Below, piece by piece: positions 49,745 through 62,199 of a stretch of DNA of 64,000 nt. The stretch is from the NCBI RefSeq assembly GCF_000003815.2, contig NC_049979.1:14493459-14557458 (forward strand). The letters run 5' to 3'. The translations under genes and the position numbers were made by a program. How positions within the stretch are numbered: position 1 is the stretch's first letter; every line of letters starts with the position of its first letter. The notes below the pieces were generated by a model, which was not told the DNA's origin, did no database searches, and saw nothing but the letters and a program-made list of their open reading frames with translations. Origin of the DNA: Branchiostoma floridae. Taxonomy: Eukaryota > Chordata > Leptocardii > Amphioxiformes > Branchiostomatidae.

Positions 49745-52700
49745 ATGGAGTCGATCTTTCACGAAAAGGTGAGTTGTTGTGGACTTTTCCCGATGATTAC
49801 GTTTTAGACGACTGTCGGTTAGGATGGTGGATATTTTTTGTGTAAACATAGAACATTTCTTACTGGAGTTGTATGAAATACTATGTCAAAAGTAAGAGTC
49901 TCCAGCCTATAATGGACTTGATGTTTTTATGACAACGAACTGCTTGTCATCATGATGGTAACATCGCATGACGATACCGGAAGCGCTGTTCGGGAGAATC
50001 ATAGAAACGTCCCCAACTTTGAAAACAAAGATTTTTCTCTGGACACTTCATCTTGATGATCGGATCGTATCTTGATGATCGGATCAAAGGTTTGTTTTAG
50101 TACAGACGTAACAATGGTCACCAAAGATCAGGTTCAGTAATTATATTTATTGTATGTCTAGGGACATATATGACTTCGCCTCCACCTCACAAAACGATTG
50201 ACTATGATCTCAATATGATATGAGCCGGTACATACTAGTATTCAACCCTCCGAGTGTTCGGGTTGATTAGAACTCGACTTACCGGGTAGGGACTAATTAT
50301 TACCAAATTTGGAAGGTATTAATTGCCGACAGATTCTCACTTGGTAATTAGTAAAACAGTACCCAAAAGATATCTCGCTTCTGGGACCAAACAGGTGCCC
50401 CTATGTTGAAAGTTTAAATTGCTTCCTTATACTTTCAGCAAGAGGGTTCACTGTGTGCTCAGCATTGCCTCAATGCTCTACTGCAAGGTAAGTCATCGTG
50501 AAGAGTTTGTGTTTTGCATATTTTTTACACTCAACTCTTGTACACTCTCTACAACTAATAAGTCAAGACAGAAATTAACAACACAATTATCATTGTAGTG
50601 TGATTGTACTTGACATTGAAACTTAAAACACTATTGCCATCATGGTAGAGTGCAGGTCCCAAACTTAGATAGGAAGTACCAGTGGTTATTCAGAAAACAA
50701 GTTGTTGCCAAAGAAAGACAATACATGTACTTGTGCACTGTACTCTTGTTCTCTGTAGATATGCATCAGGTAAAAGCTCAGCAAGCCCAAGGTGATGGAA
50801 TACTAATTGTTTCTCCCACGATGATGTTACCAAAATGACTGGTCTTAGATTACTAGTATGTGGTAGTCACATGACTGTTAACATATTTGAAATAGTAATG
50901 ATATTACGCCTGCCTTGGAACAGGTCCAGCCCGTTCAGCCAAATGTAACCATGGCTTTTGGACTTGCAATGTCATTGATCTAATTTCTGTTCCTTGGCAT
51001 GGTAACAAGGTGCATTTATCCAACATCTACCATGTGATTTATGTTGACAGACAGTTTTAAACTCAAGTTAACTGAGCATGACGTAACGGGATAGAAAACT
51101 GAAGGTTTAGAGATTTTAGCCAGAGGTTACTTTATAATAACTATAAGTGACAAAATTGTCAAACCCTGTACCGGTATTAAATCTGAATGGGTGATATACA
51201 TGAACATCTAATCATTTTATTTCAGATAAGATCTTGAGACTCTGTGCAATACATCAGATATTAGCCTCTGTCACAGTGTTATCTATGCAATATGAATGTT
51301 TTATATGTCATTAATATGATACATGTCTTTTCCCATAGGTGAATACTTCACGGCGGTTGACCTGGCCTCGTTTGCCCAGCAACTGGATGAGGCTGAGCGG
51401 GAGAGGATGGCAGAGGGAGGAACAACAACAGCAGAGTACCAGCACTTCCTACAGGTATGATGCCAGCCTCCGTAGTGACTGCTGGCTCAATCCTTTTGCT
51501 TGCTGACCATGGAAGTGAATGGATTGATCCAATGGTCAATATGGAGGCTGGTACTCAGGCAAATGGTATAGGTGCTTCAGACCAAGCAGAATACAATGTG
51601 ATTTTTCCCACAAAACATTCTAGGCTGCAATGTTTTGTGGGGAAAAAAAACTTGTATTCTGCTTGGTCTGAAGCAGCTTAGTTTACACTGATCCAAGCTT
51701 GCCAAAAGCCATCCTCTCTTAGCTATATCTACACTCAAGTAAAGAGTCATTCTCCTGCCCATTAGATGAGAGCATCAATACCTGCCAAAAGATTGTATCT
51801 GATCTTTTCCCCAGACTTTCCTGCACTAATCTATTTACTGTAGTTGAGTCCAGACAAAGTCATTAGAAGTACTTGTCAGTCTGCAGGAAAACTTAATGAG
51901 GATCCTTCTTTATCTGCCCTCCACAGCAACCATCTTCAAATATGGATGACAGCGGCTTCTTTTCCATCCAGGTAAGCTCAACCTTGTAATCAACTTTCTT
52001 TACTTTTGCTTGAAGTTGTTGTGGCTATATTTTGTCATGACTGTAGATCACTATACCATGCTGTGATTCCATGTAAATTATGAAAAAAAGATTACCATTA
52101 GTTTAGCCACTAGTCCCTACTACCAGAGAGAGCCGAAGGCGACTACACCTTCGTCTTCGGAACGACACACATCTACAAGTCCCGTACTGCCGAACCACCA
52201 CGTACAAGAACAGTTTTGTCCCCTACAGCACACGACTCTGGAATAGTCTTCCCATGGAAGTAAAGGAAGCCACATCTTACAACCAGTTCAAAAAGAAGTG
52301 CAGAGATCACATTCTGTCTTCCCGTCAACACCAGAAGTTTCGTAGACTTGGAAATCGCCAGAGCAACATCCTTACTACCAGACTACGTCTTGGCTGGTGT
52401 CAGCTCAACTCTACGTTGGCTAAGTTCAACATCACAACCCGGAGCTGTGCTTGTGGTGCTACGTCCGAGACGGTTGCACACTTTCTACTTCACTGTCCTC
52501 TGCACACGGCTGCACGGCAAACCCTAGCTTCTTCAGTGCTCCAACTGTCGGCCAGTCTCTCTCAACCGGAGTCCTCCTTAATGGTTCTCCAGGTCAAAAC
52601 TCTGCTACAAACCAAAAACTCTCAGACGCTCTGCATTCATTTTTAACATCAACAAACCGATTTACAGCACCTTCCATCTGCTCCTAATAGCTTACGTAGC

Positions 52701-55700
52701 CTATGTGGCCTATTATGTACATATGTGTAATTTAGGTTTGTTTGTTGTATCTTTGTGGGTCAGCCGTCATCAGCTTGAATAGACTGCCTAGGCTGGCCCA
52801 GTGTAATGACTTGTTGTCATTTTCAATAAATAAATAAAAATAAATACCATTAGTTTGTTCTGTTTCTAGGTAATCAGTAGGGCACTGGAAGTGTGGTGCC
52901 TCAGACTGGTGCCAGTAACAAGTCAGGAATACCTGGAGACGTCTGAACATCCCACGTAAGGATGACACATAGTGCTAAACATCCTGACTTTTTTTCTGTA
53001 ACACACAGCTTTGCTTGCATGTGGCTATTGTTGGTTCTATTACAATAAACGGCTTCTCACACCTAACCCTATGTATCCAAGAAGATTTTTAACACCGAGG
53101 CCAGAAAAGTACTATGTTAGGGACCGTACGGCATTTAGCGAGGGCGGAGGGCCGGTCGCCAGGGGGGGGAGGGCCTAGCAAAAAAATATTTTGTCAGGGG
53201 GAGGGCCCAGCAAAAAAATTTTGACTTGGGGGGAGGGCCAAGCAAAAAAAAAACATAGCTTGGTCTACCAGCAAAATTTGTCCCTTAAAATCCAAGAAAC
53301 AGCGTTTCAGAGGGTCAGGATTTCAAAATTTTTCTGGACCTCCGCAAGGGATCGCCCAAGGTTGGCGCTCGGGACACAGTGAAAATGCGAAAGGGGAGGG
53401 GGCGGGGCTTATGCATCGCCCTCGAAAACCTTTTTCACTTACAGAAATGTTATCAAACTCTAGATTAGTCTGCCAGCAAAAATTACTTGATTACGTAAAA
53501 ATTACGTAAAGATTTGCAAATTTCCCTGGATCTCTTTTGACGTGACCGGCATCGCGCCTTTGGTGGCCGACATCGTGATAATGTGTTCGGGGGGGATTTA
53601 ATTTTGTATTTCTAAATTGAAATGCCATTAAAGTTAGCTTTGTTTGCCAGCAAAATATTTCCCTCAAACTGCAGGAAATAGCTTTTAAGAGGGTCAAGAT
53701 TTCAAAATTTCCCCGGACCTACCTTGCGATTCTTCGTGCCTTTGGCGCCAGACATGGTGTTCAAAACGTCGTTCTCAAAAACTTGAAACCCTCGTATTCT
53801 TTTTTTCATAGAAATGTCATTTAACCAGAAAATTTTCCCATAAAAAAGCAATGCACGAAATCGTGACAAAAAAGCGTGGCATTTTTAAAAGATCTCCGGC
53901 AAGTCTGCGTTCTCGCGCCCGCCGGCAGCTAGAGAGATCGGTCTACCCCGCCGTGGGAAAATCAGCGTCATGCGTCGGCGCCCCCCTCCCCACTACAGTT
54001 TTGGTTAGTCGAATCGTGTTGTCGTTTTGGTTTTCATTTTTCACCGATTTACCGTAAGTTATTACCACCACAGGAACCAGGAAAAAGTTTAAAAATACAG
54101 TGTAACGTTATATGTACATCTACATTGAAAATGGTTTCCGTCAAGCCGCTCCGGGCGGCCCGCGAGCTTGCAATACGTAAATTAAGGGGCGGGGCACGCG
54201 CCGCTTCATGGCGCAAATCTACTAGAAATCCAGGTACAAATGCTTTTTAGGTGTTGTTTTGATATCAAAACAATGAAATAGCTGCTATAATGCAAATATT
54301 TATGCCTCCATGAAGCAGATATTTATCCCTCTATTATTAAGCAAATAGTTTGAGCCATTCTGTTTTCCTTTTTTTACTAGGGGCGAGAGATCTGCTTTGC
54401 GATGAAAATCATGAAAAAGTAGGACGCAAAGCACATTTCCAAATGAGAGCACATGTTTTATTGGCGTCTTGAATATTTTTTCAAAGTTGATAGGAGGGGG
54501 GAGGGCCTAGCAAAAAAATATTTTGCCAGGGGGAGGGCCTAGCAAAAAAAATTTTACCTGGGGGGAGGGCCTAGCAAAAATTTTTTGACCCGACCCTCTG
54601 GCGACCGGCCCTCCCCCCTCACTAAACGCCGTACGGTCCCTTATTTGAATGAAGAGGTACACTCTGAAATACTGCCAATAGTGCAATACATGTGTACTAG
54701 CACAGTAACAGGAAATATTGAGATACAAAGTATACCTAGATTCTGGTTATTTTTGAGCACTTTTCCCTTTTTCCTTCCCCCAGCCAAGAGCAAGCTTTCA
54801 TCTGTAACTTCCGTGAGCACTGGTTGTCTATCAGGAAACTGGGATATCAGGTAGGCGTGGCTGTTACACATAACCTACAGTTTCCTGAAATGTACCCTAA
54901 TCTTTTATTGTCATAAGACAATGATTGACATTGTCATAAGACAATTTTTCACCGGAATTGTGGACTTCGTTTTGCTGTTTTATCAGAAAGGTTGCCTGCA
55001 TCGTGTTTATCACAAACGTTTGTCTTTCAGTGGTTCAACCTGAACTCCCTTCTGATTGGTCCCGAGCTGATATCCGACACCTACCTGTCACTCTTCTTAG
55101 CTCAGCTGCAACAGGAAGGTACGTGTGACCCACAGACACAACATGCAACATTTTACAAAAGTCTCAAAGGGGTATCCTCAGCCACTGACAAAAGATAGTG
55201 AATGCTGTTTGAAACCTCTAAACCATCTATCTAAATTTAGTTACACGAATAACTCTTGTATTGTGTATCTCATTACCTGGATGTCTAATCTTCATCTACA
55301 CTTCATAGAAATCTCTCTCAGTCCAGTTTTAGCTTGCAGAAAGACATTTTCCCACTCATCATAACAAGAAGAACAGAAGTTATGTGCAGTATGTTAAGAG
55401 TCAAAGTTTCTTTGCAAATTTCCCATGCTGCTTCTGACTTGTACATTGAAAAGCAACCCTGTCTTGTATCTAGGCTACTCCATCTACTCTGTGCGAGGAA
55501 CCCTCCCTGAATGTGAAGCTGATGGAATCTTGAGAATAAGTCCAGCTGTGCAGCTGGAAAGACCAAAACTCATCAGTGAAGTGAACAAACAGAGAGAAAA
55601 GGACGAGGGGAGATCCAGTGATGCCAGCACCGGGGAGCAGTCTAGTCAGGAGGATGACCCAGAGCTGGCCGAGGCCCTGAGGATAAGTCGGCAGGAGAAT

Positions 55701-57314
55701 GAGCTGGATGACAAGTCGCTACAGGAGGCACTGAGACTCAGTATGCAAGGTGGGAGCTTATCATATCACTCTAGGGAGGATTTATCATGACAATTTATCA
55801 ATTTTTTTCATGATTGTCTTGATACCCATTGATGCAAAAAGAATGTCCTGATGTTACCCTGGTAATGTACTTCTGACATATTTCTCTATTGCAGGTTATT
55901 TAGAAAATTCTCCCCATCAAGGGCAGGACCTTATGCCAGAGTCCTCTGTTGTCAGTAGCAGTGTGCCCCCCTCCCACCCCACACAGCAGACAACCTCTCA
56001 CCCAACAAAGGAACCTGACCCTGTTGACCTTGATGAGTTGAGGCAGCGGAGACAAGCTTTCTTTGAAAGGTGCGCCAGGGGCAGATTCAACTGTTTTTTG
56101 TATATCTCCTACTGAAGCTTTACGGACAATAAACATTTGTGGTACATGTGTATAAAGTTTATAGATTTGTACATAATAAACAGTAGTATAGGCCACGCCT
56201 TTTTCATTTGTTGGTTCTTTGATACATTTATGTAAAATATCAGGAAGAGGCCATCTTTTGAAAAAAAGGCTTTGAGGAAAATTAACACCTGACCCTGTTT
56301 AATTCCTGAAACTGAGAATACCAGAGTACAGACTTCCCCTCAGATCCGTTAACATGATGATATTCCAATCCAGCATTATCATTTGACATCCGAGAACCAA
56401 AAATTGAATTCGTTGACGAGTTGGTTGGTGTTGATATGTGTTGATGAGTCAATGGTACATTGCCAATATTTTGAGCTTCTGTAACTCCTACTTATAGATC
56501 TCAATAAATGAATACCAGTAACTGTTCCATCCCCAGACAACAGACAAACCCTGCATCTCCAGACAAAGGACCCCCTGCAGAGCCAGGCCAGGACAGACCA
56601 CACCCCGTGGAGAACGATGTCTCCCCAGTGGACTCCTTACCTGACGAAGACTCCAGCAGGGAGGAACCAGGTTGGTCAGGGAGGGGATTTTCATTTAGTT
56701 TCTTTTGACTATTTCATGATGCCATATTCAAACCCAGATTTCATCAATGATATTCATCCGATTTACTTAATGTTATCTCAGGGTAATTGATTTAGATTTA
56801 AGTTATAAAATAAAAAGATACAGGACAATGATATTAGTCACAGTAAGGCATATACATATATGTAGTACTAGTATCTGTCAAATGATCAATTTCACTAACC
56901 TGCTGGGAAGATAACAGATAAACCATCAGTGTCACAGAGTGATTATTACGGAACCCAGGCCAACTCCTTTGGATGTAGTTAACATATATAGGGATATAAC
57001 TAATATAGCTTTTGAGTTAGTCAATCACTGTCCCTGTCACATGTATGTTTCTTATATCTCTGCCCTATGTATGTTTCTCAGCCCTACATATTTGCATTCA
57101 GCCTTCGGACACGTACTTGCAACTTAACCTACTAAGTTAAGTCACAACCTGCCATGATGCTTGCTTGGAATACCTGTCACATCAAAAGTGTGTGTTGGTT
57201 CCAGCTGTGTCAGAGATGACGGAGGATGAGATGCTTCAAGCGGCGCTGAAGATGTCCATGGAGGCCACTCAACAGGACACAAACCAAACACAGGACACCA
57301 ACTCTACCTCCTAG
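49745..57314 (+). CDS. ATXN3: Ataxin-3 deubiquitinase, three UIMs, no polyglutamine
   Basis: Eleven exons, 389 residues: 49745-49768, 50439-50487, 51339-51454, 51927-51971, 52870-52955, 54784-54850, 55031-55118, 55474-55749, 55895-56069, 56537-56670, 57205-57314; phases closed. Josephin domain MESIFHEKQEGSLCAQHCLN holds the catalytic Cys14; the His is in FREHWLSIRKLG and the Asn in QWFNLNSLL. Ubiquitin-interacting motifs: DDPELAEALRISRQ, DKSLQEALRLSMQ, and a third near the end, EDEMLQAALKMSMEA. Where human ATXN3 has its variable polyglutamine after RRQAYFEKQ-like sequence, this protein has RRQAFFERQQTNPASP and no glutamine run. Ataxin-3 trims ubiquitin chains in cytosol and nucleus. Read-through of exon 9 would give a shorter form without the last UIM. 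A LINE fragment lies in intron 4 and a transposon in intron 5. Confidence 0.95.
51460..51554. repeat. Imperfect hairpin in ATXN3 intron 3
   Basis: TGCCAGCCTCCGTAGTGACT near 51461 is an imperfect inverse of CAATATGGAGGCTGGTACTC at its right end, with CTCAATCC against GGATTGAT in the stem. It begins directly after the exon 3 donor. Confidence 0.55.
51573..51675. mobile_element. 103-bp near-perfect palindrome in ATXN3 intron 3
   Basis: TGCTTCAGACCAAGCAGAAT at the left is inverted exactly as ATTCTGCTTGGTCTGAAGCA at the right, and CCACAAAACATT pairs with AATGTTTTGTGG in the middle. About 47-base arms. No clear target duplication was found. It follows the hairpin at 51460-51554 by 18 bases. Confidence 0.7.
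52120..52850 (+). mobile_element. 3' end of a non-LTR retrotransposon (LINE)
   Basis: A plus-strand open stretch reads SFVPYSTRLWNSLPMEVKEA then TSYNQFKKKCRDHILSSRQH and a CxC...HFLLHCP zinc-knuckle-like block (SCACGATSETVAHFLLHCPL), typical of the C-terminus of CR1/Jockey-type LINE polyproteins. The element ends in an AATAAATAAAAATAAATA tail at 52824-52847. The reverse transcriptase core is missing, as expected of a 5'-truncated copy. The longest frame is intact over about 130 codons, so this insertion is fairly young. Confidence 0.8.
53120..54640. mobile_element. 1.5-kb non-autonomous DNA transposon, TTA duplication
   Basis: Left end GGGACCGTACGGCATTTAGC to GGAGGGCCGGTCGCCA is inverted at the right end (TGGCGACCGGCCCTCC to GCCGTACGGTCCC), with TTA outside each. 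A 3-bp TTA/TWA target and such ends fit PIF/Harbinger. Inside each TIR lie three copies of a GGGGGAGGGCCTAGCAAAAA unit, in the same orientation at both ends. The middle holds about three 190-base units shared with 40541-41415. No transposase is visible. It fills most of ATXN3 intron 5. Confidence 0.78.
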
Positions 57315-58631
57315 CACTCCACAAGTAATGTCATGGGTTTTCCCACATCCAGCCATGGTGTGGTTCCAGTTCCAGTCTTCCAAAGCTGACTTTCAGCTGG
57401 CATCCTATCTTTTTGTCTTTTTCCATTGGTCATTTCCTCCCAGGAGACACATGAAATTCTCTGTACTGTACTTACGGAACAATGAGAAATAGCACTTTAG
57501 CCATTTAGAAAACAGTCGCTACTGACAAAAAACTGCAAAAAAATGAAAGTATAGATCAGGAGACTGCCATGGAGGCCATTTCAAACCTTCTATCGGGGTT
57601 ATAAAAAACAAAAGTTTTGGTCTCGTCACTCTCTTCACACCAGATATCAATGGTGGTGTTTATAATGCATTCCCATGTATGTATCAAACACAATTAGAAT
57701 GTGTGTGAAGGTAAATTTTTCAATAGAGCTAAACTTACTGTTGGGCACATGTAGTTGTTGCAGAAGGTCACAGGAGAGATGTTGCAGTCTAGAAAACATA
57801 TTTCATGTCCCATCCAAGAGTAGTTACTGGAAAGTACGGTTAATCTACATGCACATCAGCTCCACAGAATCAATTGCTTCATTGTTCTACACCTGTATTA
57901 CACTACATACATTATGTAGGAGTTTGAAAATGGGGACACCATCTCAGGGTGGATTGTTTTTCTTATACCTATGTCTTATGTTTATTGCTTTATGTTCCTT
58001 GCAGCTTTTTCTCTTGAGTAAATGTCACTATTTTATCAATGGTTCATGACAAAACTTGACTTAATGTAATGAGCCATTGCCAAGTGCCAGCAAAGCTGTT
58101 ATGTTTTACTGAGATTCTGTATAATGTTACAACGTTGTTGATTAAAAGGTTTATTGTGACAATCTGTTATCACTTGACTTTTCAATCAAGCAAACCTATT
58201 AAAAGGAAATAACCCAGCAAACTGAGAAGTTGTGTGCTTTCAGATTAACTTTAATGACAGTAACATTGGAGCAGTCACTGGAAATACAGTATATATGAAA
58301 GCATGGTATAGTATAACACAGTTGTACAAGGGGACTAGTTCTCATCTGCATCAGGAGCTTAGGCATCAGCTAGTTTTACACAACACTTGGAGCTAGATAC
58401 CCAGCTGTCAACTTTGTGAAGACTTCTGACATAATGGAAGAGGCCACATGAATGCAAAGCTGGTGTGTTGCACAGAAGGACAGTTGTTGCACATGTACAT
58501 CTACATGGTGACTACAATAGATCAAGAAAAATGGTGGCGGAGCATTGAAGTGCAACATATGACAATGAAATTAGGTAAGGACTGAGGTAAAGGTAACAAT
58601 TGCATAACAATGTCACAGTTTTCAGTGCTAA
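57315..58631. other. Convergent gap between ATXN3 and B3GAT3
   Basis: ATXN3 and B3GAT3 end facing each other here. The stretch should hold both 3' untranslated regions; ATTAAA-type signals occur near 58142. No coding or repeat structure was recognised. Confidence 0.5.
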
Positions 58632-61600
58632 CTACACTTCTATCCTTGGGTCTGAAGGTCGTCCAGCCTGGATGAGAAAATTTTCCTGCTTCATCTTTGG
58701 TTTCTCCGTCCTCGTGTGCCAGACTAGGACCTGTGGGGACAGGACATGGAACGAATTGTAAAGGAAAATTGTGACCAAACAGACTACATCTTTAGAAAAA
58801 AATTACTCCTACAGTGTTCATTTCATACATGTGCTCAAATACTTGCACTTTTTGTATAAAGTAGCGGTGACTACGCATATAAAGCAGGGCTCGAAATTAA
58901 CATAGTCCCATAGGCCCGGGGCACCAAAAATTTAGGCCGGGAACACTAGAAAATCACTTTGGGACCTTTTTTGGGACGATAGAAAAATAATCAACATCAG
59001 AATGTAATTTTTAGTTTTATTGAGAAGTTAACTGGGGTTACGGGAGCTTGGTGGCAGCTTATTTACTGATGATCTGCTCGATTCTCCCAAGGAGGTTGAA
59101 AAAAAGATTTTCCCAGCTGCGCGCCACGGCGTTTATTTACATGGAGTAAAATCTTCCGAAGGAAATTCGACATGTAAGTCCTAAAGTTCTACACAAACAG
59201 TGTACATCTTTAATGTCAGAAGATAATAATTCTCCTTCTGATGGCCCAAAATCACCAGTTAAAAAGTTTTTCTTCCCAACCTCCACTTGTTATGTTTGGT
59301 TTGTCTCAAATTTCTGGACAAGACATGTTTTTTGAATCTGCGTTGATTTCGAGTTTATTGTATACATGTAATTGACAATTAGTTATACAGAAATTTTGTA
59401 CTCTGAGTCTGACTCAACATTATATTTATTGTTGTAATACATACTTCCTACGTGGGACCATCCATCCTCACTTCGGGACGATTGGAATTTATTTTTGGGA
59501 ACACTTCTGGGACAGTAGGGGGAAAAGTTAATTTCGAGGCCTGATAAAGTAAGAAATAACACGGGATACAGTAGAGTAAACATCAGAAAGACCTTAGTAC
59601 AGTTGTCTGCCAGAGGTTCAAGTTCATCCATGGTGACCAGATGCTGCAAAAGAGATGACTCCAGGTAACCCCGCCGCACACGCAGCTCGAACTTCACCTG
59701 ACGATTCTCCAGGATCAGCTGCAGGTTCACCGCAAATCCCGCCATGTCGATGGCGAAGGGCCTCTCTGGTCGCCAGTACGTGTACCATCTGAGGTGTAGA
59801 GATGTAGTGATGAATTACAAGTCATGGGATCAAATCAAAAGTCTGAACCTAATGTGCACACTACCCACAGCAGTCGTGTCTGTATTGATATTATAAAGAG
59901 AATGCCCCAATGAGTGATGTCCTTTGTATATCTCTATCCCTAAGTTTGGAACTGGTGCATTATCCCATGAGATAGTTTGCTAGTTGTACCCTACAAAAGA
60001 ACTGTACAAACGTAAACAGACCTGACAACCTTGCCATGTTCCACCACGGGTCGTTCAAACCTCATTCCCCCCACCAGTCCCACAGGCCACACAGACACAC
60101 CGCGGGTGTGCCTCATCTGGAAAACAAAGAACTATGTATACGTAGCATGGTGCATTATGGCTTTAGAAGCCATCAACAGGAGAGCTACAGCAAGGTCTCC
60201 TTGCTTTTCTATTTCGATTATTACCAAAAGAGGATGCCTCAAACAGTGGTCATCTGCTTCCCAGCCTTGAAAACTTGGTGACTGTGTTTTAATCTAGGAT
60301 GACAGTACATACCTGCTTGATGTCAATTTTGTGTGCATCTATTTTCAACCATAAATTGCAACACTCAATATCACCAGATGCTAGTTTCTTATTCATAATT
60401 GTGTAAATCAGTAAGTACACACACACATTGTCACCACTTCTTGTGCGAACACAGTGGCACGGGCAATTGTTAATATGTCAACATTGAATAACTAGTCTCT
60501 GCATAAGTTAGTCCAAGCCATCTACCATAATGCTACCTCATCAAACAGCTGCAAGCTGTAGGTGTTGTCATCATCAGCAAAGTAAACCACGCCCCTATCC
60601 CTGTCCAAGTCCAGGTTTTCTCTCAACCACTGCAGTCCGACGTTCCTCTGCTCCACACCACGAGGCTTCAGCCAGTTGGGATCCGTCTCCTTCAACTGGT
60701 AATTCTCTGGAGTTTTAATGTTTAGGTGTGTGTATTTGATCCCACATGATGCTAGGAACCGGGTCACCAAGTCTGTCTGACTGTCCGAATCCTCCACAAG
60801 GATCCAGTGGAAGTTCTTGACGTGCAGAAAGGTTTGTGCGAGGCGCGTGAGTTCCGCCTTCTGTACGTGCCTGGTGTGGGTAGGCATGATGGCATAGATG
60901 GTGGGGAGGTTGGCATCTTCCTGGGGTTTCTTCAGTAAGTCTCTTTCCCTTCTCCTCAGACGCTCCTCCCATTGTCTTAGATCTTTTGTCTTCGTTAGAA
61001 GTGTTTCTTCTTCTTTACTGCTTGTGTCGCAGAATAGGCCTGCAAGTGTAAAAAACAAGGCAACAATGGACAAGAATAAAGATATTAATACATGTTTGAA
61101 GTTCCTCGTATTCCTAGCATCTTAAGACATAACGTTATTACCTTTCACCTGGGTGGGATGCCACTGAAGGGGTAAAGTATAGATGTAGATGTAGATGACC
61201 TTACAACATCTATCTCAGCAGTGTTTACACTCTTTCACGGATTTCACTACCCATGTGCGGGCAACAAGAATTCTGGGTAACAGGTTCATTTGTCTAGGGT
61301 GAAGGCCCCTGACGGTTCCCCCTGACTGAAAATCTTGCATTCGCCATTGCATTCCCGACATTGTTATGCAAACAATGGTTCAGACAAGACATCTCAGGGG
61401 CCTTCATCTTTGACATATTACATGTGCATGTGTACTACTCTCCAAGCAGAGGTTGAGTCGCGTAGATAGAGTAGAAGTGGAAAAATACTTCTACTATATC
61501 TACGCGACTCAACCTCTGCTTGGAGAGTACATGTGTACCTAGAATTCCTGTCACCGCACATGCCCAGTAAAAACTGTGAACAAGCTTATACAATGTGTTT

Positions 61601-61814
61601 GGTCTGTCTGTCTGTCTGTGTATGGTTCTAACACGTTATATCGGTTATCTATTTCTACGGGTCATGATACCAAAAATAAAGAAGAAAATGAATATCAAAC
61701 AGATTCAGAAATACCCTTGGACTCACCGAAGTTGAGGATCAGCCAGAGCAGAGCACCAGTGGACATGACAAAGTACACCATCAGCAGCTTCTTCAGCGAC
61801 AACAGACGCACCAT
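58632..61814 (-). CDS. B3GAT3: Galactosylgalactosylxylosylprotein 3-beta-glucuronosyltransferase (GlcAT-I)
   Basis: Five exons, 326 residues: 61814-61727, 61039-60537, 60116-60022, 59788-59593, 58730-58632; phases closed. A short cytosolic end, one membrane anchor ([20 protein letters not shown]), a charged stem, then a family-43 glycosyltransferase domain: [49 protein letters not shown], the metal-binding [65 protein letters not shown] and the end [16 protein letters not shown]...SDPRIEV. The C-terminus and length match B3GAT3 (335 residues in human) rather than the HNK-1 enzymes B3GAT1/2. It adds the glucuronic acid that completes the GAG-protein linker tetrasaccharide in the Golgi. Confidence 0.93.
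58885..59543. mobile_element. TIR element CAGGGCTCGAAATTAAC, hAT-like
   Basis: Left CAGGGCTCGAAATTAACATA and right GTTAATTTCGAGGCCTG are inverted ends. ATAAAG lies on both sides. GGGACGAT motifs recur near both ends. CAGGCCTCGAAATTAAC-type ends are seen in non-autonomous hAT elements of many animals; the visible duplication is only six bases. Located in the last B3GAT3 intron. Confidence 0.7.
61436..61529. mobile_element. 94-bp MITE with exact 9-bp target duplication
   Basis: Arms of about 43 bases: TACTCTCCAAGCAGAGGTTG to AGTAGAAGT pairs with ACTTCTACT to AACCTCTGCTTGGAGAGTA with one or two mismatches, around an eight-base loop. CATGTGTAC occurs exactly on both sides (61427-61435 and 61530-61538). 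A 9-bp duplication again suggests a Mutator-like source. It is in the first B3GAT3 intron and looks young. Confidence 0.85.
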
Positions 61815-62199
61815 GATGGTTGCACCACTTGTTTGTGACTGCAGAAGTCGTCCCTATAAACACTAACAGGCAACACCGCCTGTTCCCAAGCAAGATAATC
61901 AAATTAACGTTACAGACAGCATTTTGTCAGTAATTTTGTGCACAAGCTTCATCCCCCATCTCCCTTGGACTTTGGCACAGGTTCAGAAACGTTCAAAAAC
62001 GTAGCCTACCGCTTTCTTTACTTACAAAATTCTAAAACCATATGGCAACGTAAAAGTACTGCTTGCTTCCGGACGTTTTAAATGTCGTGTCAAGGGTCAA
62101 CCCTCGCGCGCTCATTTAAAAGCGCCAACTAGCACATTTGAGTAGTATTGCAGCCTGGAAACGCCCCCAAGCAACGCAGACAACTTCCGGGTGAACAAC
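61815..62199. promoter_or_regulatory. Divergent promoter of B3GAT3 and the 62.2-kb gene
   Basis: 385 bases separate two start codons on opposite strands. The stretch includes CGCGCGCTCATTTAAAAGCG near 62104 and CTTCCGG (ETS-like) motifs near 62069 and 62186. No TATA box was identified with confidence. Confidence 0.5.

Noticed and set aside
56070-56115. Extension of ATXN3 exon 9 to a stop as the main form
   Set aside because: Donor AG|GTGCGC joins in phase with the exon carrying QQTNPASP and then the third UIM. The extension is at most an alternative ending.
62191-62199. Upstream in-frame GTG start for the 62.2-kb gene
   Set aside because: The ATG at 62200 directly precedes a good signal peptide, and eukaryotic GTG initiation is rare.
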